Source: CAMLQK01 sp035478775
GTDB lineage: Bacteria > Patescibacteriota > Saccharimonadia > Saccharimonadales > UBA4665
Assembly (NCBI GenBank): GCA_035478775.1
Contig: DATIJG010000025.1
Span: forward strand, 1 to 21,549
Length of the DNA: 21,549 nt
Reading direction: 5' to 3'
Made by a program: the position numbers and the translations under genes. The first letter of the stretch is position 1. Each line of letters starts with the position of its first letter. This document shows, piece by piece, positions 1 to 7,598 of the stretch. The notes under the pieces are model-generated. The model worked only from the letters and a program-made list of their open reading frames with translations, ran no database searches and was not told where the DNA came from.

Positions 1-233
1 TTGTGATTACCCTAGGGCGTCACAGCATGAATTGTTTCTTGCCGGATCTGCAAATTAGCAAAGTGCACGGCCAGCCGAAACGCTATAAGGGGCAAGTGTA
101 TATGCCGCTGTTTCATCCGGCTGCTGCGCTGTATAACGGCAGCATGCGAAAAACATTACTGGATGATTTCGCAAAGATCCCAACAGTCATAAACATGATT
201 AAGACTGCAAATACTTTTTCAACCGACAATTAG
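1..233 (+). CDS. Uracil-DNA glycosylase, family 4 (C-terminal fragment)
   Basis: This is the last 77 or so codons of a gene that enters from the left edge, ending at TAG 231-233. The visible protein contains ITLGRHSM near its start and PLFHPAAALYN further on, followed by a helix ending in LLDDFAKI. The HPAAALYN stretch matches the second conserved (DNA-intercalating) motif of family-4 (Fe-S) uracil-DNA glycosylases, where HPA/HPS-type sequence precedes a C-terminal helix. Family members remove uracil from deaminated DNA as the first step of base excision repair. The N-terminal catalytic motif and the Fe-S cysteines lie outside the window and cannot be checked. The next gene starts 18 bp downstream on the same strand with no promoter visible between, so the two are probably co-transcribed. 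The assignment rests on a short C-terminal segment. Confidence 0.75.
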   Translation, partial: VITLGRHSMNCFLPDLQISKVHGQPKRYKGQVYMPLFHPAAALYNGSMRKTLLDDFAKIPTVINMIKTANTFSTDN

Positions 234-251
234 GAAGGAACTTTAAAAACA

Positions 252-2447
252 ATGGAAGATCAAAACAATTTACAGGAAGATACTAGCCAAGCGCCAGTAG
301 ATAACCAAGACCAAAGCAAGCAAAACGACAACGGCCAACAGCGCCGTTCACGTAACAGTCGTGGCCGTAATGGTAATGGAAATGGTGGCGCCAACCAAGG
401 CCGCGGCGGTAATAACCAAGGACAGCGCCGCGGAAACGGTGCCAACGGCAACGGCCAAAGAAACAACAATCAAGATGGTTTAAGTATTTCTAAATCGACA
501 GTTTCACGCGGTGCGGCAGTGCGTGCTCAAAAACGTAGCCAAGCCGATGCCCAGCGCGTCGCCAACCAATACTTATCGGCAGGTGCTGCGCCAGTTGCCC
601 GCGAGCGCCGTGCTAACTTCATAGACGACAGCCCGCGCCTTAAGATTATCGGCCTTGGCGGTATGAATGGCGGTGGCTCCAAAAACATGATGCTCATTGA
701 ATATATGGACGACGCCGTAATTATGGATTGTGGCAATGACCTAGGCGTTGATTTGCCGGGCATCAACTACGGCATCGCAGACACCACATATCTGGAGAGT
801 ATCAGATATAAACTACGCGGCTACATTATTACCCATGGCCACCTTGACCACATCGGCGGTTTGCCGCACATCGTGCCAAAATTCCCAGCGCCAATTTACG
901 GTTCGCAATTTACTATCGGCCGCGTAGAGGAAATTTTTGAGAACTTTGGCCTGCCAATGCCCGAAGGCTTCGAGTTGCGCACTGTAGTTATGAATCAGCA
1001 CACGCATGAGCGCCTCAAAATTGGTGCCTTCTTTGCTGAACTGGTGGCTGTCACACACGCTATTCCTGGTTCAACTTGTATCGTGCTCGACACGCCAGTT
1101 GGCCGTGTTATTAACACCGGTGACTTCCGTCTTGACCCCAGCCCGCTCGATCATGATAAAACCGACACCGACCGTTTGAAAGAGCTTGGCACCGAAGGTG
1201 TTTTGGCACTGTTAAGCGAAAGCACCACGCCGGAACGCTTAGGCCGCACACCGTCGGAAAGCACGCTTGAACAAAGCTTTATTGACATTATGGACCAAGC
1301 GCCAGGCCGCTTGTTCATCGCGATCTTCTCGACCAACATCAATCGCATCCAGATGATCATTAACGCTGCCGTGCACCATGGCAAAAAAATTGCCCTCGAC
1401 GGCCGCAGCATGATGAGCACGCTCGAAATGGCCGTGCGCCACGGTTTCGTAAAAGTGCCAAAAGGTACGTTTGTACCAATCGCCAGTGCACCAAACCTTA
1501 AAGACACCGAACTTGTCGTTGTGTGTACCGGTGGTCAGGGTGAGCCAAGCTCGGCCTTGCAGCGCATGGCTTCAGGCGAACACCGCCACGTCAAAATGAA
1601 AGAGCACGACACCGTGATTCTCTCGAGCACACCGATTCCGGAAACCGGTAACGACGCGCTTATCGGCAACATGATTGACGAACTTATGCGCCGTGGTGTG
1701 CACGTGTTTACGCATGTCAACCACGAGCTTGAAGGCGTCGGCCCATTGCACGTTTCCGGCCATGCCTCGCGCGACGAATACGCTGACATGATTAACTTCA
1801 CACGCCCTAAATTCTTCATTCCAATTTACGGTGCGTATCGCTCAAAGCAAAGCCACATCGAGTTGGCTGTCGAACTGGGTATTCCGCGCGCCAACACCGT
1901 GAATGCTGAAAACGGTGACGTCATCGCCTTAACGCCGGATAAGATGGAACTCGAAGGCAATGTGCCAAGCGGCACCATTTTGGTAGACCAAACCGGCGCG
2001 ATTGTTAGTAACGTTGTGGTCAAAGACCGCGTACTGTTAAGCGAAGAAGGCTTGGTAGCGATTGTGCTTACTGTTGATAAGCGCTCAGGCAACTTACTGA
2101 CTAGTCCGGATATCATCAGTCGCGGCTTCATTTACATGCGCGACAACGAAGACCTTATGAACGGTTTGCGCCACGAGTTGCGCCGTGCCGTACAACAGCG
2201 CTACAAGCGGGTTGACCTTGACCGCTTTAAGGCCGAGCTAAAAGACCACGTCACGCACTATTTGTTCGAGCAAACCCAGCGTAGCCCAATCGTTATCCCT
2301 GTGGTGAACATCATTGGCGGCAAAGTAGAAGCCAAGACTGTACACCAAAGCAAGACTAAATCCTCCGAAGAAATCGCTCGTGAACAGGAAAAGCGCTTCC
2401 AGGAAATGCGCTCGCGCTTGCTTGGCCAAGATGCTCGCACCGACTAG
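252..2447 (+). CDS. rnj: Ribonuclease J (metallo-beta-lactamase/beta-CASP nuclease)
   Basis: RNase J matures and degrades RNA through 5'-3' exonuclease and endonuclease activity in the cytoplasm. The 731-aa protein is longer than the usual 550-600 aa because of a roughly 120-residue N-terminal tail rich in Asn, Gly, Gln and Arg. The core then follows the family order: metal motif THGHLDH (194-200), VTHAIPGS (268-275) with the third metal His, NTGDF (288-292) with the bridging Asp, the beta-CASP domain, and HVSGH (500-504). The motif C position, normally PVHGEYR, reads PIYGAYR (524-530), so the usual metal-ligand His is Tyr526. The C-terminal RNase J domain follows (about 570-690). ATG 252 is supported by a GGAAGGA Shine-Dalgarno at 233-239. 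It sits 18 bp after the glycosylase gene and is probably co-transcribed with it. Confidence 0.95.
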   Translation: MEDQNNLQEDTSQAPVDNQDQSKQNDNGQQRRSRNSRGRNGNGNGGANQGRGGNNQGQRRGNGANGNGQRNNNQDGLSISKSTVSRGAAVRAQKRSQADAQRVANQYLSAGAAPVARERRANFIDDSPRLKIIGLGGMNGGGSKNMMLIEYMDDAVIMDCGNDLGVDLPGINYGIADTTYLESIRYKLRGYIITHGHLDHIGGLPHIVPKFPAPIYGSQFTIGRVEEIFENFGLPMPEGFELRTVVMNQHTHERLKIGAFFAELVAVTHAIPGSTCIVLDTPVGRVINTGDFRLDPSPLDHDKTDTDRLKELGTEGVLALLSESTTPERLGRTPSESTLEQSFIDIMDQAPGRLFIAIFSTNINRIQMIINAAVHHGKKIALDGRSMMSTLEMAVRHGFVKVPKGTFVPIASAPNLKDTELVVVCTGGQGEPSSALQRMASGEHRHVKMKEHDTVILSSTPIPETGNDALIGNMIDELMRRGVHVFTHVNHELEGVGPLHVSGHASRDEYADMINFTRPKFFIPIYGAYRSKQSHIELAVELGIPRANTVNAENGDVIALTPDKMELEGNVPSGTILVDQTGAIVSNVVVKDRVLLSEEGLVAIVLTVDKRSGNLLTSPDIISRGFIYMRDNEDLMNGLRHELRRAVQQRYKRVDLDRFKAELKDHVTHYLFEQTQRSPIVIPVVNIIGGKVEAKTVHQSKTKSSEEIAREQEKRFQEMRSRLLGQDARTD

Positions 2448-2468
2448 CGCTAAAAAACCGCAAGCACT

Positions 2469-2497
2469 TTGACAAAAGTTGTAAATATTGCTATAAT
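2469..2497 (+). promoter_or_regulatory. Consensus sigma-70 promoter upstream of ftsK
   Basis: TTGACA (2469-2474) and TATAAT (2492-2497) are separated by exactly 17 bp, and TGC precedes the -10, giving an extended -10 as well. It lies 22 bp after the RNase J stop codon and would start transcription near 2504, about 38 nt before the ftsK ATG. Confidence 0.88.
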
Positions 2498-2523
2498 TAT
2501 ATCAATTACCACAAGCAGTAAAC

Positions 2524-2532
2524 TGATATAAT
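2524..2532 (+). promoter_or_regulatory. Second extended -10 element, start-proximal to ftsK
   Basis: TGATATAAT is a perfect extended -10 ending 9 nt before the ftsK ATG. A transcript starting about 7 nt downstream of it would have a leader of only 2-3 nt. There is no clear -35 hexamer. No Shine-Dalgarno sequence precedes the ATG, which fits leaderless initiation from this element. Confidence 0.55.
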
Positions 2533-2541
2533 AATTCCAGT

Positions 2542-4791
2542 ATGGCTCAAAAGAAAAAAACAACTTCCCGGTCACGTAAAAAACCAGAACCCGAAATAAA
2601 AGAACGGTCGGCATTTTGGCCGCTAAGTTTCGCGGTTATCCTGTGCGTTATTGCTTTATTTATGCTGCTGGGCGGTTTTGGTACCGGCGGCCCGCTACCC
2701 GTGGGGCTGTTCCATGGCGGCTATTGGCTTGTGGGCTGGGCGGCATATTTAATTCCGTTCATGTTCGTTTTATGGGCTGTCACTAAATTTTCTACCGAAG
2801 ACCATCGCATGCCAGCGGGCAAGCTAACTGGCGTCAGCGCAATTATGGTTTTTGTGGCATGCTTTTTGTTTACCTCGTTTGCCGATAAAACTACCAGTGG
2901 TGCTTGGCAAAATGGCCATGGCGGACGGCTTGGTGCGGCCTTGGGCGGCGCTGCGCTTAGCTTGCTTGATAAATTGCCGGCGTCCATATTGTTTCTCGTT
3001 TTAGCTACACTCGCTACGTTCTTCGCGTTTGCTATTTCACCAAAAGTACTGCTTAAAATTGCCGATATTTTTACCCGCGAAGAAGCAGATGAGGACACTG
3101 ACATGTCCCAGCTTAAACACCGTGCTGAAACACCTGGCTTTAAACTTAACGAAGGCGTACCGGTTGAGCACACAGATGTAGCCGATAAGCCGCGCCCGCG
3201 TTTAGCGTCTCTCAAAAACAGCGCCGTGCCCGAAAAAATGCCTGCACCCGAAACCCACGAAGCACTTACGCTTGCCAGTGATCCGGACTGGAAGTTCCCG
3301 GGTGTCGATTTGCTCGACGCCAAACAAGATAAAGCTGACCCTGGTGACGTTAATGGCAACGCTAAAATTATTCACGACACCTTTGCGAACTTTAACATTG
3401 ATGTCGAAATGGAAGGCGCTAACGTCGGCCCGCGCGTTACGCAGTACACGCTTAAACCACCGACAGGGGTAAGGCTGACTAAGATTACAGCACTTGAAAA
3501 TAACCTGGCGCTCGACCTGGCGGCGCACGCTATCCGTATGGAAGCGCCGATCCCCGGCAAGCGTGCTGTCGGCATCGAAGTGCCGAATGTTAAACCGGCA
3601 ATCGTGGGTTTAAGCTCAATTTTGCAATCACGTGACTGGAATGATAGTAAAGAGCCGCTGACATTTGCCATCGGTAAAGACATCGGTGGCCGTCCAGTGG
3701 TGGTTGACCTTGCGAAAATGCCGCACCTTTTGGTCGCCGGTCAAACCGGTTCGGGTAAATCGGTGATGATCAATGACATTTTAACCAGCTTGTTATATCG
3801 TAATAGTCCGAGCGACCTTAAGCTCATTTTGGTTGATCCCAAGCAAGTAGAATTAACGCCATACAATAATATTCCGCACCTGTTAACGCCTGTTATTAAC
3901 GAACCAGAAAAATGTATTAGTGCACTAAAATGGGCGGTGGCTGAAATGGAGCGCCGCTTGCGTACTATGGCTGAAGTCGGCAAACGCAACATCGGCGAAT
4001 ATAACAACCTCAAAAAAGAAGAGGGCATGCCATATATCGTGATCGTCATCGATGAGCTTGCCGACCTTATGATGATGGCTGCCCGCGATGTCGAAAGTCT
4101 CGTGGTACGCTTGGCGCAAAAAGCCCGTGCTGCCGGTATTCATCTGGTGCTCGCGACGCAGCGCCCAAGTGTCGATGTTATTACCGGCTTAATTAAGGCT
4201 AACGTGCCGGCTCGCGTCGCCTTTACGGTGGCTAGCCAGGTTGACTCGCGCACCATTATCGACCAAATGGGTGCCGAAAAGCTGCTTGGCCGTGGTGATA
4301 TGCTCCTTTCAACCAGCGACATGCCAAAGCCCAAGCGTGTGCAAGCTGCTTTTATTAGTGACGAAGAAACCGAAAAGGTCACAGCCTTTATCCGTGATCA
4401 ACGTCCGCCGCAATACGACGACGAAATCATTAGCCAGCCGGTGCAAATTGGCGGCAAGGGCAGCAACGTGGTTGAATACGGCGGTGGTAATGACGCCGAC
4501 GATGACATGTGGAAAGACGCCGTTAAAGTGGTGATCGAAGGCGGTAAAGCGAGCACTAGCTTATTGCAGCGTCGTTTGCGTATCGGCTATGGCCGCGCCG
4601 CCCGTTTAATCGAAACCATGGAAGAACAGGGCATTGTCGGCCCGGCCGACGGCTCACGTCCGCGCGAAGTGTTGGTAAGTTCGCTCGATGAGGTATTTGC
4701 CGAAACGCCTATACAAGAAGAAAGCGGCCCCGACGATACGCCGCAGCCGCCAGCCCCGCAATCACCTCGCGAAACGTTTCTAGTTCAATAA
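2542..4791 (+). CDS. ftsK: DNA translocase FtsK/SpoIIIE
   Basis: FtsK is a membrane-anchored hexameric ATPase that pumps chromosomal DNA at the division septum and helps resolve chromosome dimers. The 749-aa protein shows a lysine-rich cytoplasmic start, four hydrophobic segments (about 28-44, 60-81, 95-112 and 146-166), a short acidic linker, the alpha domain (about 265-385), then the motor with Walker A AGQTGSGKS (399-407) and Walker B IVIDELADLM (501-510). The LATQRPSVDVITG signature follows at 537-549. The winged-helix gamma domain, which reads directional sequences in DNA, is at about 655-711 (GYGRAARLIETMEEQGIV). The linker is short compared with E. coli FtsK, as in many non-proteobacterial homologues. 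Two promoter elements lie directly upstream, and the start codon has no Shine-Dalgarno sequence. All key residues are present. Confidence 0.96.
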   Translation: MAQKKKTTSRSRKKPEPEIKERSAFWPLSFAVILCVIALFMLLGGFGTGGPLPVGLFHGGYWLVGWAAYLIPFMFVLWAVTKFSTEDHRMPAGKLTGVSAIMVFVACFLFTSFADKTTSGAWQNGHGGRLGAALGGAALSLLDKLPASILFLVLATLATFFAFAISPKVLLKIADIFTREEADEDTDMSQLKHRAETPGFKLNEGVPVEHTDVADKPRPRLASLKNSAVPEKMPAPETHEALTLASDPDWKFPGVDLLDAKQDKADPGDVNGNAKIIHDTFANFNIDVEMEGANVGPRVTQYTLKPPTGVRLTKITALENNLALDLAAHAIRMEAPIPGKRAVGIEVPNVKPAIVGLSSILQSRDWNDSKEPLTFAIGKDIGGRPVVVDLAKMPHLLVAGQTGSGKSVMINDILTSLLYRNSPSDLKLILVDPKQVELTPYNNIPHLLTPVINEPEKCISALKWAVAEMERRLRTMAEVGKRNIGEYNNLKKEEGMPYIVIVIDELADLMMMAARDVESLVVRLAQKARAAGIHLVLATQRPSVDVITGLIKANVPARVAFTVASQVDSRTIIDQMGAEKLLGRGDMLLSTSDMPKPKRVQAAFISDEETEKVTAFIRDQRPPQYDDEIISQPVQIGGKGSNVVEYGGGNDADDDMWKDAVKVVIEGGKASTSLLQRRLRIGYGRAARLIETMEEQGIVGPADGSRPREVLVSSLDEVFAETPIQEESGPDDTPQPPAPQSPRETFLVQ

Positions 4792-4793
4792 CC

Positions 4794-4822
4794 TTGATAA
4801 CGGCGCGGTAATAGGGCATACT
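4794..4822 (+). promoter_or_regulatory. Promoter for the 375-aa unknown gene
   Basis: TTGATA (4794-4799) and CATACT (4817-4822) are 17 bp apart and match the sigma-70 consensus at 5/6 and 4/6 positions. The expected start is near 4829, only about 5 nt before ATG 4834. The element starts 3 bp after the ftsK stop. Confidence 0.6.
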
Positions 4823-4833
4823 TATTTAATTAA

Positions 4834-5961
4834 ATGGGGGTTTACTGCGTGGCTGAACTTTTAAAAATGATCGATCAACCTATGGTTGTACCAGGTGAGG
4901 GTGATCTTGAGCGTTGGAAGTCGATAATTGCACCTTCGATGCAGCCAGATGGCGAAGGGGGACATGTTAGCTTGTTCCGCGCTACCCCAACGCTTAGACA
5001 GGGAGTAGCTGGAGAATATGCTTCAAGCGTACTGCTTGGCCGTAGCGAGAATGGAATCGATAATTGGCAGGTAGACCCCGACCCGCTTGAAATGGACAAA
5101 ACAGGTGATATTTACGGTGATATTGAGGGGCTTGGTGACGAAGATGACGGCTTGCAACGTATACCGGAAGGAAGTTTGCCCGAGGAATTTGATGAATATA
5201 AGTGGGCAATTACATCTAACACTGCCACATTAAAAGCAGGCGAGGAAGATCCGGCAGTACGTGCCGCAATCATTCTAGCCAATGAAGACTTCACACATTT
5301 TAAACGCTACCCCAGAGTTTTAGAATCGTTTGACCCAACAACCTGGCGCATAAAGGGCTTAAACGTAGACCCAAAAACTTTGACCGGCGGCAACATAGGC
5401 TACAGTTTTACGCTTGGTTCTGAATTACCTGGGAGCAGGATTGTTCATGGTATTGGAAAGTTTGAAGATTTGCTTGGTATCGGCGAGCATCGTGTTACGC
5501 CCGACGACGTATCACGCATGTATATGGAAAATGCCTTAATTATTCCACCTGCCGGCAATCACCGCGGCACAGAGTCTGGCCCTCAAAAAATGTACATTGA
5601 GTTTGAAGGCACAACCTATCCTGCTCAGGTTTTTACCGGTGCGGATATGCGACCATATAAAAATCGTTCCTGGGTGCCTGGCTTAGCACTATTTGATCCG
5701 GAAGACGAAACCCGGCTCACGCACGTTAAACATCACTTAATACAAGCTAAAAATGTGTACAACCCATCAAAGTCAGTCGTAAAAAGGGTCGCGTTTGCGA
5801 AATCTAGCGCTGTGCGTGGAGATGAGTTCATCATTGGCGCTAGTGTTGGCGACCTTGAGCCACGGATTTTTATCGGTAGCGTCAAGCATATCATGCAGAC
5901 CATGCTCCGCAAGCGCAACGGCAAAGATGTATACGCCTACAACCCGCCAAAACCTTACTAG
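4834..5961 (+). CDS. Conserved-looking hypothetical protein, 375 aa
   Basis: I do not recognise this protein. It has no signal peptide or membrane segment, so it is probably cytoplasmic. The N-terminal third is acidic, with runs such as GDIYGDIEGLGDEDD around residues 90-105. The C-terminal half alternates strand-like and helix-like stretches, with a basic end containing SVVKRVAFAKSSAVRGDEF. Codon use resembles its neighbours and the frame is open over its whole length, which supports a real gene. Two starts are possible. ATG 4834 fits leaderless initiation from the promoter just upstream. The in-frame GTG 4849 lies 8 nt after a G-run (4836-4840) that could act as a weak ribosome site. It stands alone, with its own promoter and another promoter directly after it, between ftsK and the ribosomal operon. 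Confidence 0.75.
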   Translation: MGVYCVAELLKMIDQPMVVPGEGDLERWKSIIAPSMQPDGEGGHVSLFRATPTLRQGVAGEYASSVLLGRSENGIDNWQVDPDPLEMDKTGDIYGDIEGLGDEDDGLQRIPEGSLPEEFDEYKWAITSNTATLKAGEEDPAVRAAIILANEDFTHFKRYPRVLESFDPTTWRIKGLNVDPKTLTGGNIGYSFTLGSELPGSRIVHGIGKFEDLLGIGEHRVTPDDVSRMYMENALIIPPAGNHRGTESGPQKMYIEFEGTTYPAQVFTGADMRPYKNRSWVPGLALFDPEDETRLTHVKHHLIQAKNVYNPSKSVVKRVAFAKSSAVRGDEFIIGASVGDLEPRIFIGSVKHIMQTMLRKRNGKDVYAYNPPKPY

Positions 5962-5971
5962 CGACCGGTGG

Positions 5972-6001
5972 TTGCTAGAACAGGGGTTAATCTGGTATAA
6001 T
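5972..6001 (+). promoter_or_regulatory. Promoter of the rpsF-ssb-rpsR operon
   Basis: TTGCTA (5972-5977), an 18-bp spacer and TATAAT (5996-6001), with TGG immediately before the -10 forming an extended -10. The expected start is near 6008, giving a leader of about 63 nt that contains a hairpin and a strong Shine-Dalgarno. Confidence 0.75.
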
Positions 6002-6018
6002 AACAGGGTTACTAACTC

Positions 6019-6046
6019 AGCTCACAGCACATTTAGCGTGTGGGCT
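6019..6046 (+). promoter_or_regulatory. Leader hairpin upstream of rpsF
   Basis: AGCTCACA (6019-6026) pairs with TGTGGGCT (6039-6046) in eight pairs including one G-U. GC 6027-6028 can add two pairs with GC 6036-6037 if G6038 bulges, leaving a 7-nt loop. It lies in the 5' leader of rpsF, where S6:S18 autoregulatory RNA structures are known in other bacteria. The conserved features of that motif are not obvious here, so a regulatory role is inference. Confidence 0.4.
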
Positions 6047-6070
6047 TAAATCCAAGGGAGGATTTTTGGA

Positions 6071-6460
6071 ATGAACCAATACGAAATTGCCGTATTGTAT
6101 CACCCAGATCTCGAAATTGATCTGGAAAAAGCAACCAGCCGCGTGGAAAAAATTTTCACCGACAACGGCGGTAAAGTTGTTAACATCGACAACTGGGGCA
6201 AGCGCAAGCTGGCATACCCAATCAAAAAGAACGAGCATGCCGTGTATGTTTTCTACACTGTAGAATTTCCTGGCGAAGCTGTTCGCAAAGTTGAAAGTAT
6301 TTTAAACATCACCGACGAAGTTATCCGCTTCATGATTGTTCGCCCCGACCTCAAAGCAATTGCCAAGGCGGAAGCTTTGAAAGCCGAAAAAGCTGCTAAG
6401 GCTGCAGCTCGTGGCGAAGCAACTGACGAAGCTGAAAAAGCTGAAAAGTCGGCTGAATAA
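6071..6460 (+). CDS. rpsF: 30S ribosomal protein bS6
   Basis: bS6 binds 16S rRNA in the platform of the small subunit together with bS18. The protein begins MNQYEIAVLYHPDL and carries the family segments DNWGKRKLAYPIKKNEHA (residues about 41-58) and ITDEVIRFMIVRPD (about 80-93), where the rRNA and S18 contacts lie. An alanine/lysine/glutamate-rich tail of about 35 residues follows, a common and poorly conserved extension. At 129 aa it is slightly longer than many bS6 proteins. ATG 6071 has the strong Shine-Dalgarno AAGGGAGG (6054-6061). It is the first gene of an operon with ssb and rpsR, the classic arrangement. Confidence 0.97.
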   Translation: MNQYEIAVLYHPDLEIDLEKATSRVEKIFTDNGGKVVNIDNWGKRKLAYPIKKNEHAVYVFYTVEFPGEAVRKVESILNITDEVIRFMIVRPDLKAIAKAEALKAEKAAKAAARGEATDEAEKAEKSAE

Positions 6461-6481
6461 TTTTAAGGGGATAATGAGGTC

Positions 6482-6495
6482 TCGGCGAGAGCCGA
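6482..6495 (+). promoter_or_regulatory. GNRA-type hairpin before ssb
   Basis: TCGGC (6482-6486) and GCCGA (6491-6495) form a perfect 5-bp stem closed by a GAGA loop, which fits the GNRA tetraloop pattern. It sits in the 47-nt gap between rpsF and ssb, two bases before the Shine-Dalgarno GGAGGG (6498-6503). It could shape the ribosome site or mRNA stability. There is no T-tract, so it is not a terminator. Confidence 0.4.
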
Positions 6496-6507
6496 ACGGA
6501 GGGAATT

Positions 6508-6990
6508 ATGGCACGGAGTGTCAACCAAGTCATCTTAATGGGGAACCTAACTCGCGACCCGGAAACTCGCCAAACGCCAAGCGGCCAAAGCGTTACCAGC
6601 TTTAGCTTGGCGCTCAACCGCAGTTACAAAGACCAAAGCGGCGAATGGCAAGAGGCAACCGACTACATCGACGTTGTTGCCTGGGGTCCGCTTGGCGAAC
6701 GCGTTGCGCAGTACGTAACCAAAGGCCGCCGCGTGCTGGTACAAGGTCGTTTGCAAAGCCGTTCATGGGAGCAAGACGGCCAAAAGCGCAGCAAGGTCGA
6801 AGTGCTCGCGAGTGACGTAACGTTCTTGGACGGCCGCGGCGACAGCGAAGGCTCGCAAGGCGGTTCGTTTGGCGGCTCAGCAAACGGCGGCGGTACCAGC
6901 GGCGCAGGCTCGACCTCAGGTAAAAAAGATGACGTGGTTATCGAAGACATTGGCGACGAACCAGTCAACCTCGACGACATTCCTTTCTAA
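6508..6990 (+). CDS. ssb: Single-stranded DNA-binding protein
   Basis: SSB coats single-stranded DNA during replication and repair and recruits partner proteins through its C-terminal tail. Residues 1-110 form the OB fold, beginning MARSVNQVILMGNLTRDPE and including DYIDVVAWGPLGERVAQYV and KGRRVLVQGRLQSRSWEQ. A Gly/Ser-rich flexible linker follows (about 113-140), then an acidic end closing with the canonical DDIPF partner-binding peptide. The length of 160 aa is typical. ATG 6508 is preceded by GGAGGG at good spacing. It lies between rpsF and rpsR as in many bacteria. Confidence 0.97.
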   Translation: MARSVNQVILMGNLTRDPETRQTPSGQSVTSFSLALNRSYKDQSGEWQEATDYIDVVAWGPLGERVAQYVTKGRRVLVQGRLQSRSWEQDGQKRSKVEVLASDVTFLDGRGDSEGSQGGSFGGSANGGGTSGAGSTSGKKDDVVIEDIGDEPVNLDDIPF

Positions 6991-7023
6991 ACCTCGAAAC
7001 TTACTACGTAAAGGATTACTACC

Positions 7024-7227
7024 ATGGCAAAGATTTTTAAGCACAAAACAGACGTTCCATATTTTGACTACAAAGACTTTAAGACATTGCAGCGCTATGT
7101 AAACGTGTATGGCCAAATTGAGACTCGCAAGAAGACCGGTTTGACCGAGAGTCAACAGCGTCGTTTGAGCGTGGCTATCAAGCGCGCCCGCAATATCGCT
7201 TTGTTGCCGTTCGTTGCAAACAACTAA
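7024..7227 (+). CDS. rpsR: 30S ribosomal protein bS18
   Basis: bS18 pairs with bS6 on the 30S platform. The 67-aa protein has the family core: VPYFDYKDFKTLQRYV, then the basic TESQQRRLSVAIKRARNIALLPFV segment that contacts rRNA. It lacks the zinc-binding cysteines found in some S18 proteins. ATG 7024 is preceded by AAAGGAT (7010-7016). The rplI gene (bL9), often next in this operon, is absent; a small unknown gene and efp follow instead. Confidence 0.97.
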   Translation: MAKIFKHKTDVPYFDYKDFKTLQRYVNVYGQIETRKKTGLTESQQRRLSVAIKRARNIALLPFVANN

Positions 7228-7248
7228 TTAAAAGGTGGGCAAAGGCGC

Positions 7249-7578
7249 GTGGGATATATTTCGCCATACGACCAAGCAAAGGTACTCGAGCAGCAAATTA
7301 CGATGATTATATCGGCAATTGATGCTGATGCCGCGCCGATTGACGCGCGTATCTTGCTGGCAAAGTTGCGGCGGTATACAACGGACACGCGCCTTGACGT
7401 ACGCGATCACGACTACGCCGATACCCGTGCCGAGCAAGTCCGCCTAGGCCAAGAAGCCAAAAAGCGACTTGAGCAACTCGAAAAACTGGTGGTTGCAGCA
7501 AGTGAATACAATATTTTTAGCGCCGCTGATGTTGCGCAAATTTCTGCAACCGCTCAGTTGCTTGCTGCACAACTATAA
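7249..7578 (+). CDS. Small helical hypothetical protein, 109 aa
   Basis: I do not recognise this protein. It is predicted soluble and almost entirely helical, with a charged middle (RLGQEAKKRLEQLEKLVVAA, about residues 67-86) that could form a coiled coil. There are no Cys residues, signal peptide or membrane segment. The GTG start at 7249 is preceded by AAAGGTGG (7231-7238) at good spacing. It sits 21 bp after rpsR and 20 bp before efp in the same direction with no terminator, so it is almost certainly co-expressed with translation genes. That suggests, but does not show, a ribosome-related role. Confidence 0.75.
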   Translation: MGYISPYDQAKVLEQQITMIISAIDADAAPIDARILLAKLRRYTTDTRLDVRDHDYADTRAEQVRLGQEAKKRLEQLEKLVVAASEYNIFSAADVAQISATAQLLAAQL

Positions 7579-7598
7579 TAATTTTTAGGAGGCAAAGT

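Noticed and set aside
2721..3359. 212-codon open frame on the minus strand
   Set aside because: It lies wholly antisense to the well-supported ftsK gene, has no promoter or ribosome site, and its serine-rich translation is typical of a shadow frame.
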